Below are positions 34,118 through 43,723 of a stretch of DNA of 64,000 bases, piece after piece. The notes beneath the pieces are model-generated. The model worked only from the letters and a program-made list of their open reading frames with translations, was not told where the DNA came from and did not search any database. The first letter of the stretch is position 1; each line of letters begins with the position of its first letter. The stretch is taken from contig OZ255827.1 of assembly GCA_965277625.1 (NCBI GenBank), positions 1,860,001-1,924,000 on the forward strand, in the 5' to 3' direction. Source of the DNA: G965195345 sp965277625 (lineage in GTDB: Bacteria; Pseudomonadota; Gammaproteobacteria; CAKMZV01). The translations under genes were made by a program, and so were the position numbers.

Positions 34118-34819
34118 CTAACCCCCTAAAAAGGATTGTCGAACTTCTTGGTCATTGAGCAGTTCCTGGCCTGTGCCGTCGCGGAAATTGCCACCCAATC
34201 TCAACACATAACCTCGATCGGCTATGTTGAGGGCTTGGCGGGCGTTTTGTTCAACCATCAATACAGCCACGCCTGATTTCTTGATCTTCAAGATTAGATT
34301 AAATAATTCATCCATCACGATGGGCGATATGCCCGCAGTGGGTTCATCCAACATCAACACGCTGGGCTCGCACATCATGGCTCTGCCAATAGCAACTTGT
34401 TGACGTTGACCGCCTGAGAGCTCTCCCACAAATTGATTTCTTTTTTGAGACAGAATGGGAAATACCTGATAGATTTTTTCAACGGCTTCATCAAACAACT
34501 CTGGTTGATTAAAAACCCCCATCTCTAAATTTTCTTCCACACTCATGTGGCTGAAGACATTGTGCGTTTGTGGTACAAAAGCCATGCCTTTCATGACGCG
34601 TTCTTGCGGCGACAAATTGTCTAAGTCAACACCGTCTAAAGTCACTTGACCTTGACGTAGATTAACCATACCAAGCAAGGCTTTCATCGCCGTTGACTTG
34701 CCAGCGCCGTTCGGCCCAACAATAACAACTAATTCACCACTCTGTACGGTCAAGCTGCAATCGTTAAGAATGTCAACTTGGGTATAACCGCCAGTCATGT
34801 TTTTGCCAGTCAATTGCAT
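34118..34819 (-). CDS. livF: ABC transporter ATP-binding protein LivF
   Basis: A 233-aa ATPase of the LivF type. Walker A is GPNGAGKST, the signature is LSGGQRQQVAIGRAM, Walker B is VLMLDEPTAGISP and the switch His equivalent lies in VLMVEQNARQAL. VEQNAxxAL after Walker B is characteristic of LivF. It drives transport together with LivG at the cytoplasmic face. Confidence 0.92.
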   Translation of the reverse strand: MQLTGKNMTGGYTQVDILNDCSLTVQSGELVVIVGPNGAGKSTAMKALLGMVNLRQGQVTLDGVDLDNLSPQERVMKGMAFVPQTHNVFSHMSVEENLEMGVFNQPELFDEAVEKIYQVFPILSQKRNQFVGELSGGQRQQVAIGRAMMCEPSVLMLDEPTAGISPIVMDELFNLILKIKKSGVAVLMVEQNARQALNIADRGYVLRLGGNFRDGTGQELLNDQEVRQSFLGG

Positions 34820-34846
34820 GCGTATATAGGCTCCATATCCATTGAA

Positions 34847-35599
34847 TCAACGACCTAAGTAGGCTTCAATCACCGCTTCATTTTTTTTGATACTGGCCAT
34901 GTTTCCTTCTGCCAGTAACTGACCATCCGCCATGACAATGACCTTATCGCACAATCGTTCAATAAAATCCAAATCATGTTCAATCATACAAAAAGTATAG
35001 TTCTTTTCTTTTTTGAGGCGCAAAATGGCATCGCCAATTTTTTTGAGTAGCGTCTTATTAACGCCTGCGCCAATTTCATCCAACAAAATAATTTTGGGCT
35101 CCACCATCATGGTTCGCGCCAATTCAAGTAATTTTTTCTGTCCACCAGATAAGTTACCCGCAAGTTCGTTGCTCAGATGTTCTAAGTTTAGAAATTGAAT
35201 GACTTCGAGGGCTTTTGCTCGTATCTCTTCTTCCTGCTGCTTGATTTTATGGCGGGCAATCCAAGTATTGAGTAAGTTTTCACCCAATTGACCGCTGGGC
35301 ACCATCATGAGATTTTCCAACACGGTCATGCTGAAAAACTCCTGTGCCAATTGAAACGTTCTGAGAATCCCCTTGTCAAAGCGCTGACTGGCGCTCAAGT
35401 GACTGATGGGTTCGTTGAATAAAAATATTTCACCATCGCTGAGTGGATATAACCCAGCGAGGGTATTGAAAAATGTGGTTTTACCCGCACCATTTGGACC
35501 AATCAACCCGGTAATATTGCCCGCGTCGATGCTCAACGTCACATTGTCAACTGCGCGTAAACCACCAAAGTGTTTTGAAGCGTTTATGGCTCTAATCAC
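34847..35599 (-). CDS. livG: ABC transporter ATP-binding protein LivG
   Basis: A 250-aa ATPase of the LivG type. Walker A is GPNGAGKTTFFN, the signature is LSGGQKKLLELARTM, Walker B is IILLDEIGAGVN and the switch is FCMIEHDLDFI. IEHDLxF and the early FGGLRAVDNV are typical of LivG. It lies between the binding-protein gene and livF in one leftward operon. Confidence 0.92.
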   Translation of the reverse strand: MIRAINASKHFGGLRAVDNVTLSIDAGNITGLIGPNGAGKTTFFNTLAGLYPLSDGEIFLFNEPISHLSASQRFDKGILRTFQLAQEFFSMTVLENLMMVPSGQLGENLLNTWIARHKIKQQEEEIRAKALEVIQFLNLEHLSNELAGNLSGGQKKLLELARTMMVEPKIILLDEIGAGVNKTLLKKIGDAILRLKKEKNYTFCMIEHDLDFIERLCDKVIVMADGQLLAEGNMASIKKNEAVIEAYLGR

Positions 35600-35654
35600 A
35601 GTGGATCAGTCAGCGCAGTTGTGAATGTCTTTGGTTAGGGTTTATAGGTTACGC

Positions 35655-36842
35655 TTACCAAACTTTAACAGTTTCAAATTTGCCTGATTTGACCACAAGC
35701 TCTTTGTAACTGCCGAATACACCACCAACATCGTTAAATTTAACGCCTGTGGCACCTTCGTAATCCACTTCACCGCCACGCGCGAGAATTTTGAGTGCCA
35801 TACCCAATTCTCCAGGATAAATCTTAATGCCAGGTGCATTAGCAACACGGTTCATGTTATCGCGAATGCCTTGACGATTTAGTTTACCAGAAGCTTGGAG
35901 TGACAGCGCGATCAAAGCCGCTGCATCATAGGATTCCGCTTGATAAGGACCATTGCCTTTAACACCCGCCTTGGCAGCCATGTCTTTAAATGTTTGGACA
36001 GAATCGCTTTCTGAGCCAGGAACTGTACCAATGGTGCCATTAATGTCATTGCCAAAGTTGTCGGTCAAAGAATCACCGATCATGCCATCACCCAAAGCGA
36101 AATGACTAAACGCATCTAAGTCCAATGAGGCTTGGATGATGCCCTTTCCGCCTTTATCAAGATAACCAAAAACGGCCAACCATTTAGCACCTGAGGCTGA
36201 CAAGGTTGCAACTTCCGCTGAGTAATCCGCTTTACCATCTTCATGAGGGACTGTTGCTACAACTTTGCCACCCAGTTTTTTGAATGCTGAGGCAAACGAT
36301 TCTTGTAAACCTTTACCGTAGTCGTTGTTGGTGTAGGTCACGGCAATTTCTTTAACACCTTTGTTGACAATGACTTCAGCCATCACTTCGCCTTGACGTG
36401 CATCCGAAGGTGCCGTGCGGAAAAAATAGCCTTTGTCTTTGATATCAGAAAGTGCGGGAGAAGTGGCAGAAGGTGAAACCATCACCACGCCATTTGGAAC
36501 AGCAACGTTGTTCACAACGGCGCCCGTGACGCCCGAACAATCGGCACCCATAATGGCCAATACCTTATTAGATGTCACCAAACGCTCTGCGCCTGAAGTC
36601 GCAACACCCGCATCGGTACAAGTTGAATCAGCGCGGAATACCTTAATGTTCATACCGCCCATTAATGCACCTGAAGCGGACGCTTCTTCCCAAGCAATTT
36701 CAGCGCCTTTTGCCATATCTGGCGTTAATGATTCAATCGGTCCAGTAAAGCCTAGAATAATGCCCATGTTGATAGATGCCGCCGAGACGACACTGCTCAT
36801 TGCCAGAGTTGCACTGACCAATAATAATTTAAACTGTTTCAT
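35655..36842 (-). CDS. livK: Periplasmic substrate-binding protein of the Liv-type transporter
   Basis: A 395-aa type I periplasmic binding protein. The signal peptide MKQFKLLLVSATLAMSSVVSA would be cut after SSVVSA. The two-lobe fold shows LGFTGPIESLTPDMAKGAEIAWEEA, then VNNVAVPNGVVMVSPSATSPAL and TYTNNDYGKGLQESF. A strong Shine-Dalgarno (GGAGG, 8 bases before ATG 36842) fits high expression. It resembles leucine/isoleucine/valine-binding and related amide-binding proteins; the ligand cannot be told. First gene of the operon livK-G-F-H-M. Confidence 0.88.
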   Translation of the reverse strand: MKQFKLLLVSATLAMSSVVSAASINMGIILGFTGPIESLTPDMAKGAEIAWEEASASGALMGGMNIKVFRADSTCTDAGVATSGAERLVTSNKVLAIMGADCSGVTGAVVNNVAVPNGVVMVSPSATSPALSDIKDKGYFFRTAPSDARQGEVMAEVIVNKGVKEIAVTYTNNDYGKGLQESFASAFKKLGGKVVATVPHEDGKADYSAEVATLSASGAKWLAVFGYLDKGGKGIIQASLDLDAFSHFALGDGMIGDSLTDNFGNDINGTIGTVPGSESDSVQTFKDMAAKAGVKGNGPYQAESYDAAALIALSLQASGKLNRQGIRDNMNRVANAPGIKIYPGELGMALKILARGGEVDYEGATGVKFNDVGGVFGSYKELVVKSGKFETVKVW

Positions 36843-36911
36843 TAGTTTTCCTCCAAATGATTTAAAAAAAATGACTCAAAAATGAATCAAGACTAGAAAT
36901 TAGAAAAAAAC

Positions 36912-36917
36912 ATTATA
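36912..36917 (-). promoter_or_regulatory. Candidate -10 box for the livK operon
   Basis: On the minus strand TATAAT lies about 70 bases ahead of the livK start. The expected -35 position holds only a poor match (CTGCAA). Farther upstream, AAATGA/TCATTT (37032-37047) form a small inverted repeat between livK and the smpB stop. Nothing else is seen in 36843-37108. Confidence 0.35.
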
Positions 36918-37108
36918 TGCCAAACGGACGTTCTTTGCAGAAGCAGCTAAGGGCTTGAGAAATCATTTTAGTGGTAAAGATACGCACCTGATAAAAAGAA
37001 AAATCATTGAATATCAATGCCTTGCGAAATTAAATGACGTCTCATTTATGAAGGTACCATGAACAAAATGACGACACGGATAACTAAACCAAAGTGAAAT
37101 TAGAGCGT

Positions 37109-37594
37109 CTAGGTTGAACCTTTTTTCACCTGTCCCGATAATATCCGTGCTTTATTGCGGTTCCAGTCACGTTCTTTCAAACTTTGGCGTTTATCGTGTT
37201 CTTTTTTGCCTTTGGCCAGACCTAAATTGACTTTGGTCTTGCCTTTTTTCCAATACAGAGACAGGGCAACGACCGTATAGCCTTGAAGGTTAATATAACC
37301 CATCAATTTATTGATTTCGCGCCGATTTAACAGCAGCTTTCTGGTGCGATTAGGATCAACCACAACGTGGGTTGAAGCCGTGGTCAAGGGATTGATTAAA
37401 GCCCCCATTAAGAAGGCTTCATTATGTAAAATTTTCACATAACTGTCGCGTAACTGCACCTTTCCTGAACGCAGGCTTTTGACTTCCCAGCCTTGTAAGA
37501 TAATGCCCGCCTCATAAAACGATTCAAGTTGATAATCGTGTCGTGCTTTACGATTTTCTGCGATGGTCGAGGGGTTCTTTTTTTGTTTAGCCAC
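37109..37594 (-). CDS. smpB: SsrA-binding protein SmpB
   Basis: A 161-aa RNA-binding protein essential for tmRNA-mediated ribosome rescue. Family segments: ENRKARHDYQLESFYEAGIILQGWEVKSLRSG, the NRREINKLMG loop, VALSLYWKKGKTKVNLGLAKGKKEHDKRQ and the basic tail ERDWNRNKARIL. The length is normal. The tmRNA gene itself is not next to it in this window. Confidence 0.96.
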   Translation of the reverse strand: MAKQKKNPSTIAENRKARHDYQLESFYEAGIILQGWEVKSLRSGKVQLRDSYVKILHNEAFLMGALINPLTTASTHVVVDPNRTRKLLLNRREINKLMGYINLQGYTVVALSLYWKKGKTKVNLGLAKGKKEHDKRQSLKERDWNRNKARILSGQVKKGST

Positions 37595-37666
37595 TGTACT
37601 TATTGAATGTTTGCACTACTATTTCAGATTAATTGTTTTCAATGATTATTCTTGAATATTACCATC

Positions 37667-37684
37667 ACACACGAGGGCGTGTGT
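37667..37684. repeat. Hairpin between ribBA and smpB
   Basis: ACACACG and CGTGTGT form a perfect 7-bp stem with a 4-base loop. No T-run follows on the transcribed strand, so it is not a convincing terminator. No FMN riboswitch pattern is seen here or at the other end of the rib genes. Confidence 0.4.
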
Positions 37685-37771
37685 CAGATCAATGAGGGCG
37701 CCTCCGTGTTTTTAAAGCCGCTTTCGCTCATAAATGAAGGCGGAGACTAAGGAGACTTAAGAAACCCTGAA

Positions 37772-38872
37772 TTATTTAATGAACCGTTCAACCTCCAATT
37801 CAAATCCACTCAACAAATTATTGCCCCACTGCGAACCTAATACCACCATCTTTCTGACACCTAAGTCATAGAGAATACTGGCGCCCTTGCCAAAGGTTTT
37901 ATTATCGTCCACCCATTCTTGGTTCACATCCGCATCGCCTTGATCTTGTTTTTCCCAGTATTCGATCTGTTTCAGCAAATCCATTTCGAGCAATGCCGCT
38001 TTCAAACAAACGATCACGCCGTGGCCATTTGCCACTATTTTTTCCATCGCTCTGGACAGGGTAAAAGCACTCGATTCACGTTCACCGCATAAAGCATCGT
38101 GCAAGAACAATTGCATATGAACACGTACCATTGTTGAGTCTTGGTTGGCATAATCGCCATGTGTCAAAGCTATGTGGTCGTGTTGGTCAATGGTGTCTCT
38201 ATATAGGTGCAAAGTAAACATGCCATAACGCGTTGGAAATTGACATTGGTGTTGCAGTTGAACCAAATTTTCGGTGCGCATTCTATACCGAATGAGATCG
38301 GCAATGGTGCCTAACTTTATTTGATGGCTTTCTGCGAAAATCTCTAAATCTGGCAGGCGTGCCATGGTGCCATCGGCGTTCATGATTTCAACAATGACAG
38401 AAGCGGGTTCTTTTTCACCCGCTAAGCGCGATAGGTCACAACCTGCCTCTGTATGACCGGCGCGAACCAGTGTTCCACCTTGCCTCGCCATCAATGGGAA
38501 TACATGCCCTGGTTGAATAAAATCTGCCGCTGTGGCGGTTTCAGATACTGCTTTTATGATGGTCTCTGAACGTTCCTTGGCCGATATGCCCGTAGTTGAA
38601 TTGGCCGCATCTATGGACACAGTAAAATTCGTCCCACTGTTGCTATTATTGCCAATCATCAAAGGAAAATCTAATTGCTGACAACGCGCTTCGGTCAAGG
38701 TTAAACAGATGAGTCCTCGGGCGTGCGTGGCCATAAAATTGATGGCTTCTGCATTGCATTGCTTTGCAGAAATAAAAATATCGCCTTCGTTCTCGCGGTT
38801 TTCATCGTCAATTAAAATGACCATTTTACCCTGACGAAAATCTGCAATAATTTCTTCTATAGCACTAATCAT
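37772..38872 (-). CDS. ribBA: 3,4-dihydroxy-2-butanone-4-phosphate synthase with decayed GTP cyclohydrolase II domain
   Basis: A 366-aa riboflavin-pathway protein. The N-terminal RibB domain is intact: VILIDDENRENEGD (metal and substrate binding), MATHARGLICL and HTEAGCDLSRLAG. It converts ribulose 5-phosphate to dihydroxybutanone phosphate. The C-terminal half aligns in order with RibA but lacks the zinc cysteines (the CxTGDVFGSLRCDCG-like segment reads MQLFLHDALCGERESS), so cyclohydrolase activity is not expected. This RibB plus RibA-like form is common in gammaproteobacteria. It overlaps ribE by 8 bases. Confidence 0.9.
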   Translation of the reverse strand: MISAIEEIIADFRQGKMVILIDDENRENEGDIFISAKQCNAEAINFMATHARGLICLTLTEARCQQLDFPLMIGNNSNSGTNFTVSIDAANSTTGISAKERSETIIKAVSETATAADFIQPGHVFPLMARQGGTLVRAGHTEAGCDLSRLAGEKEPASVIVEIMNADGTMARLPDLEIFAESHQIKLGTIADLIRYRMRTENLVQLQHQCQFPTRYGMFTLHLYRDTIDQHDHIALTHGDYANQDSTMVRVHMQLFLHDALCGERESSAFTLSRAMEKIVANGHGVIVCLKAALLEMDLLKQIEYWEKQDQGDADVNQEWVDDNKTFGKGASILYDLGVRKMVVLGSQWGNNLLSGFELEVERFIK

Positions 38873-39470
38873 AATGGTGATTGGATCGTTGATGATTCAC
38901 CATGTATCGAGCCAGTGTATCAATTTCTAAGTTTATTTTTTGCCCCTTCGACCAGGCGCTCAAAGTCGTTGCTGCCAGTGTGTGTGGCACAAGATTCAAT
39001 TGAAGAACATTACCACATCGTTCATTAACTGTCAGACTGACACCATCCAAAGAAACAGAGCCTTTGGGGGCAATAAAAGCCTGCCATTGCTCAGCCACTT
39101 CGACTTTAACGTGGTGACTGAATCCTTGCACAGAGATTTCAACAATTTCAGCCGTATCATCCACATGACCACTGACCCAATGACCACCCAATGGGTCGCC
39201 CACTTTGAGTGCCAATTCCAAATTAACGTTCTGTCCTTGGGTCAATTCAGCAAATGTGGTTTTCTCGAGCGTCTCATTGGAAACATCGGCTTCAAATCCT
39301 TGATCATTGATTGCCATGGCCGTTAAGCAAACGCCATTGACTGCAATGCTATCGCCCAATTTGACTGTCGCCATCAAAGCATCTGGTGTTTGCACAGCCA
39401 GCTTTAATCCTTCTGACATGATATTAAGCCGATCAACAGAGCCAACGGCTTGAATGATTCCGGTGAACAT
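38865..39470 (-). CDS. ribE: Riboflavin synthase, alpha subunit
   Basis: A 201-aa protein made of two similar barrels: MFTGIIQAVGSV at the start, SIAVNGVCLTAM in the first half and SVSLDGVSLTVN in the second, with GGHWVSGHVDDTAEI between. It dismutates two lumazines to riboflavin. It begins five bases after the gyrB stop and overlaps ribBA. Synonyms are ribC and risA. Confidence 0.94.
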   Translation of the reverse strand: MFTGIIQAVGSVDRLNIMSEGLKLAVQTPDALMATVKLGDSIAVNGVCLTAMAINDQGFEADVSNETLEKTTFAELTQGQNVNLELALKVGDPLGGHWVSGHVDDTAEIVEISVQGFSHHVKVEVAEQWQAFIAPKGSVSLDGVSLTVNERCGNVLQLNLVPHTLAATTLSAWSKGQKINLEIDTLARYMVNHQRSNHHYD

Positions 39471-39475
39471 GGTGT

Positions 39476-41857
39476 TTAGATGTCAATGTTTTCAGCAATC
39501 AACGCATTTGATTCAATAAATATCCGTCTGGGCTCAACTTCGTCACCCATCAAAGTGGTAAATATATCATCTGCTTGGATCGCATCTTCCACTTGTACCC
39601 GTAATAATCGACGGGCTTCTGGGTCCATAGTCGTTTCCCAAAGCTGTTCAGGATTCATCTCTCCCAAACCTTTATAACGTTGCACCTGTTGTCCCCGCTT
39701 TGCTTCGCTCATCAGCAACAGCAATGCGCTTTCAAAATCAGTCACCGAATAGACTTTTTCGCCGCGTTTGACTTCAATGTCATCGCTGATTAATTCTGCT
39801 TGAACTGAACGCCAGCTCATCATGTTTTGATAATCTTTGCTGGCAAAAAAAGTGTCGTCTAAGACCCAACGTTCAGGCTTACCGTGCATGGCTGCCTCAA
39901 CAATGATGTCTTCATCACGCAGGTGGACTTCAAAATGATGGCGTTGCAAAATGTCTAATTGTTTTAAGCTGGTTCTCAGTTGATCAGACCACTCGGTCTT
40001 ATCAGCGTCTGCCGTCAAGACTGGTAGCTTTTGGATACTCGTCAACAGGCTGACATCAATTCTTCTGGTCAGGCGTTTGGTCGCGTGATTGGCTTTTAAA
40101 CGCATGTCAAAGAGATTTTGTAGGCTTTCTCCTTGTAAAGGTAAATTGCCATCGCCAACATTGATACTGGCATTGCTTAACGCCAAGGCAATCAAATAAT
40201 CATCCAAAGCCTGATCGTCTTTAAAGTATTGTTCTTGCTTGCCTTTTTTAATTTTATACAAAGGAGGTTGAGCAATATAAACATAACCACGTTCAATCAA
40301 TTCAGGATATTGTCTGTAAAAAAATGTCAATAACAAGGTCCGAATGTGCGCCCCGTCCACATCCGCATCGGTCATGATGATAATGTTGTGATAGCGCAAT
40401 TTTTCAATGTCATATTCATCTGCCCCAATGCCACAGCCCAAAGCGGTGATGAGCGTCCCCACTTCCTGTGACGATAGCATCTTGTCAAATCGGGCTTTTT
40501 CAACGTTCAAAATCTTGCCTTTCAAGGGCAAAATGGCTTGAGTTCGTCTGTCTCGACCTTGTTTGGCTGAACCACCAGCAGAATCACCCTCGACCAAATA
40601 CAGTTCAGACAAGGCTGGGGATTTTTCCTGACAATCGGCCAACTTTCCTGGCAAACCAGCAATATCCAAAGCATCTTTTCGACGCGTCATTTCGCGCGCC
40701 TTGCGCGCAGCTTCTCTGGCGCGGGCAGCGTCCACAATTTTCAAGCAAATGGCTTTTGCATCGTTGGGGTTTTCTAATAAAAAATCTTTTAATGCTTCGT
40801 TCAGCACTTGCTCAACAATGCCTTTGATTTCGGAGGAAACCAGCTTGTCTTTGGTTTGTGAAGAAAATTTGGGGTCGGGTACTTTGACTGAAATGACGGC
40901 TGCCAAGCCTTCGCGCGCATCATCTCCGCTCAAGGTCACTTTGGCTTTTTTCGCAAATCCTTCTTGGTCTATGTAAGTGTTTAATGAGCGCGTTAATGCC
41001 CCTTTAAATCCAGACAGATGCGTTCCGCCATCGCGTTGCGGAATGTTATTGGTAAAGCAGTAAATGCTTTCTTGATAAACATCGCTCCACTGCATGGCCA
41101 CTTCCACTTCCACCTCATCTCGCACCGCTTTGACATAAAACGTCGTTGGGTGCAGTTGTTGACGATTGCGATTGATGTATTCAACGAAGGCTCTGATGCC
41201 CCCCTCGAAGCAGAATTCATCGCGTTTGCCATCGCGCTTGTCTTCGAGAACAATTCTGATTCCCGAATTTAAAAATGACAACTCACGAATGCGTTTCAAT
41301 AAAATATCATAGTGAAATTCAACATTGGTAAATGTCTGAGTGCTCGGTTTGAAGCGAATTTCAGTCCCTTTTCTGTCAGAATTGCCCACGGCAACCAATG
41401 GTTCGACTGGCTCACCATAACGATAATCTTGATGCCATTCTTTGCCTTGTCGATAAATTTTTAATTCCAAATGCTCGGACAATGCATTGACCACAGAAAC
41501 GCCCACACCGTGCAGCCCCCCTGAAACCTTATAAGAATTATCATCAAACTTACCGCCCGCATGGAGCACCGTCATGATCACTTCAGCGGCTGATTGCCCT
41601 TCTTCGTGGGTGTCCACTGGAATGCCTCTGCCATCGTCTTTCACTGAGACATAGCCATCATCATGGATGGCTATATGAATCACCGAACAATGCCCAGCGA
41701 GTGCTTCGTCGATAGAATTATCAACCACTTCAAAAACCATGTGGTGTAAGCCTGTGCCGTCATCTGTATCGCCAATGTACATGCCCGGCCTTTTACGCAC
41801 AGCATCTAAACCTTTTAATACTTTAATACTGGAAGAACTGTATTGTTGTTCACTCAT
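39476..41857 (-). CDS. gyrB: DNA gyrase subunit B
   Basis: A 793-aa type IIA topoisomerase subunit. GHKL ATPase motifs are EVVDNSIDEALAG, DDGRGIPVD and GGLHGVGVSVVNALS. The TOPRIM domain has VEGDSAGGSAKQGRDR and MTDADVDGAHIRTLLL. The C-terminus has QRYKGLGEMNPEQLWETTMDP. Length close to 800 aa with a long segment between TOPRIM and the C-terminus is the gammaproteobacterial form. Its neighbours are not recF/dnaN as in many genomes but efp upstream (32 bases) and ribE downstream (5 bases). Confidence 0.97.
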   Translation of the reverse strand: MSEQQYSSSSIKVLKGLDAVRKRPGMYIGDTDDGTGLHHMVFEVVDNSIDEALAGHCSVIHIAIHDDGYVSVKDDGRGIPVDTHEEGQSAAEVIMTVLHAGGKFDDNSYKVSGGLHGVGVSVVNALSEHLELKIYRQGKEWHQDYRYGEPVEPLVAVGNSDRKGTEIRFKPSTQTFTNVEFHYDILLKRIRELSFLNSGIRIVLEDKRDGKRDEFCFEGGIRAFVEYINRNRQQLHPTTFYVKAVRDEVEVEVAMQWSDVYQESIYCFTNNIPQRDGGTHLSGFKGALTRSLNTYIDQEGFAKKAKVTLSGDDAREGLAAVISVKVPDPKFSSQTKDKLVSSEIKGIVEQVLNEALKDFLLENPNDAKAICLKIVDAARAREAARKAREMTRRKDALDIAGLPGKLADCQEKSPALSELYLVEGDSAGGSAKQGRDRRTQAILPLKGKILNVEKARFDKMLSSQEVGTLITALGCGIGADEYDIEKLRYHNIIIMTDADVDGAHIRTLLLTFFYRQYPELIERGYVYIAQPPLYKIKKGKQEQYFKDDQALDDYLIALALSNASINVGDGNLPLQGESLQNLFDMRLKANHATKRLTRRIDVSLLTSIQKLPVLTADADKTEWSDQLRTSLKQLDILQRHHFEVHLRDEDIIVEAAMHGKPERWVLDDTFFASKDYQNMMSWRSVQAELISDDIEVKRGEKVYSVTDFESALLLLMSEAKRGQQVQRYKGLGEMNPEQLWETTMDPEARRLLRVQVEDAIQADDIFTTLMGDEVEPRRIFIESNALIAENIDI

Positions 41858-41889
41858 TTTGTCTCTGCTATTAGAAATTATTTATAAAA

Positions 41890-42459
41890 TCAAACTTTAA
41901 CGCGACTGACGTACTCGCCTGTTCGGGTATCAATTTTAAGGACATCATCAAGATTTACGAATAAAGGCACCAACAGCTCTGTCCCTGTTGACAATGTTGC
42001 CGGTTTGGTGGCGCCACCACTGGTGTCGCCTTTTAATCCAGGTTCTGTTTGCGTCACTTTCAACTGGACGAAATTGGGTGCGGTTACATTAATCACCGTG
42101 CCGTTCCATAAAACCACCAAGCACTTATCCTCTTCAGAAACCCATTTGCGTGCTTCTGTCATTGACACCTCATCTGCTTGGAATTGCTCGTAGCTGTCAG
42201 TATTCATGAAATGCCAATATTCACCATCGTTGTATAAAAATTGGAGTTCCAACTCATTGACATCGGCCAGTTCGAGTGATTCCCCTGATTTGAAAGTTTT
42301 GTCCAATGTACGATCGGTCACCAAATTACGATAAGTCACACGTACGAACGCTTGACCCTTGCCAGGCTGAATGTGCTCATGATTGACCACGCTACAGGGG
42401 GCACCGTCTAACAGTATTTTCAACCCGCCTTTTAGATCAGTGGTCTTAACGAATGCCAT
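41890..42459 (-). CDS. efp: Translation elongation factor P
   Basis: A 189-aa three-domain protein that relieves ribosome stalling at polyproline. The modified lysine lies in the loop HIQPGKGQAFVRV. The middle LVTDRTLDKTFKSGESLE and the C-terminal NVDDVLKIDTRTGEYVSRV are typical. The genes for its lysine-modifying enzymes are not in the window. It is followed closely by gyrB and may share its transcript. Confidence 0.95.
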   Translation of the reverse strand: MAFVKTTDLKGGLKILLDGAPCSVVNHEHIQPGKGQAFVRVTYRNLVTDRTLDKTFKSGESLELADVNELELQFLYNDGEYWHFMNTDSYEQFQADEVSMTEARKWVSEEDKCLVVLWNGTVINVTAPNFVQLKVTQTEPGLKGDTSGGATKPATLSTGTELLVPLFVNLDDVLKIDTRTGEYVSRVKV

Positions 42460-42609
42460 AATGAAGTGTATTATTGGTGATTTTAAAGGTGTGGCGCGTT
42501 TGATTTTGACTTAATATTAAAAGCAGAATGATACCATATATTGAAGGTTTTATCGGCAGTTTCGCCACCTTAAATTGTGTAACAAACACGCACTAAAATC
42601 GTCATTCTT

Positions 42610-43212
42610 TTATTGAATTTGCTGTTTGGAAATTTCTTCAGCCAACTCGTCAAATGACCGTTTGGCTTGCATTTTTTGCCAGACGGCTCGCTCGTTATTC
42701 ATACTGGTACGTATGGCGGCTTCAGCTGCTTTTTGAATATTTTCATTGTCTAAACCAACCAAGACAAAATAACGGCCTTTTGGCCCAATGACCGAACGAT
42801 ACACTTTTGAACCAATCAACGTCTGATTGGTGATCGTTTTTAAAACACTTTCTGCCACGCGATCAACCGTTTCCGTTTGAGCAATACCCGTTGTTCCGAA
42901 ATAACTCTTGACCATCTTTTGCACTTGAACTTGAAACTGACTGGCCAATTTACCGCGTGCGTCTGCTGTTGCAATATCTTTCATAAAACTAATCCCTGCA
43001 TTGGACGGTTCTGAAATACCCACCGCCGAAACGGGTATATCTGAAATTGGTTCATCACATACCCAACCCGGTGCGGCTACATCTGTACCTGGAAATACGC
43101 AAGTCGGTATTTTTACTACCTCTTTCGGCGTGGAAGAACAACCCGTAAAGGCGACCATAAATAGGGTGGCGATGAAAAATATTTTAATCATATTTGATTG
43201 AACGACAGTCAT
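42610..43212 (-). CDS. LPP20-family-like lipoprotein
   Basis: A 200-aa envelope protein. ATG 43212 has a GGAG Shine-Dalgarno 8 bases ahead; a second ATG seven codons later is also possible. The signal peptide ends in lipobox FTGC (Cys25). The body (DARGKLASQFQVQVQKMVKSYF..., TITNQTLIGSKVYRSVIGPKGRYFVLVGLD) resembles the LPP20 lipoprotein fold, and the C-terminus is a charged helix. The function of this family is not well known. Leftward, it precedes efp at a distance of about 150 bases. Confidence 0.75.
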   Translation of the reverse strand: MTVVQSNMIKIFFIATLFMVAFTGCSSTPKEVVKIPTCVFPGTDVAAPGWVCDEPISDIPVSAVGISEPSNAGISFMKDIATADARGKLASQFQVQVQKMVKSYFGTTGIAQTETVDRVAESVLKTITNQTLIGSKVYRSVIGPKGRYFVLVGLDNENIQKAAEAAIRTSMNNERAVWQKMQAKRSFDELAEEISKQQIQ

Positions 43213-43723
43213 TTTAAAAACTCCAGAAAAGTAAAGCGGATTGAGTATTCAGTGTTATACGACGCGCTGGCTGGCTCACGCACAAACGCCAACAAATAGC
43301 GACAACCACTGAATTGAATGCTAATCCACAATTATACCTGATTTCAGTCCCCTAGAACGCATAGAGCAAATCAGAATGTAGGGAAGCATACAGCACCCAT
43401 CAATGATGACATTGAATATTATTAATGACCTTCAGCATCAACCAAGTATTGATTTGAACTGAGCATCATTTGAGTATATGCCTCACGCACAAGGAAAACA
43501 CTTTGACAGGGATTTTGAAAATTGTCTTTTTTATTAGCTTCACATTTTGTACTCAAGTATGTATAATCGGACAGGATGTTGTAAATTTCTAATTTACATG
43601 CTTAAAATTATGGCCTTTTATGTGTACTTTTATTCATGTTATAACCAACCAGGTTTACTTGTGCTCATTACTTTAAATACGTTTCGCTTTAAGTCGCTTT
43701 TATCTCAATTTTTTCTCGCCCTC
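43213..43723. other. Divergent intergenic region
   Basis: A 511-base gap between the leftward lipoprotein gene and the rightward giant gene. Apart from the promoter at 43539-43567 I see no RNA gene, ORF or strong hairpin. The inferred leader of the giant gene is about 150 bases long. Confidence 0.5.
43539..43567 (+). promoter_or_regulatory. Sigma-70-type promoter for the giant lipoprotein gene
   Basis: TTCACA (43539-43544) and a perfect TATAAT (43562-43567) are separated by exactly 17 bases. Transcription would start near 43574, about 150 bases before the ATG. Confidence 0.6.

Noticed and set aside
37595..37771. tmRNA gene next to smpB or an FMN riboswitch next to the rib genes
   Set aside because: No tRNA-like acceptor ends, no tag-like ORF and no RFN-type conserved segments could be seen; only a simple hairpin.
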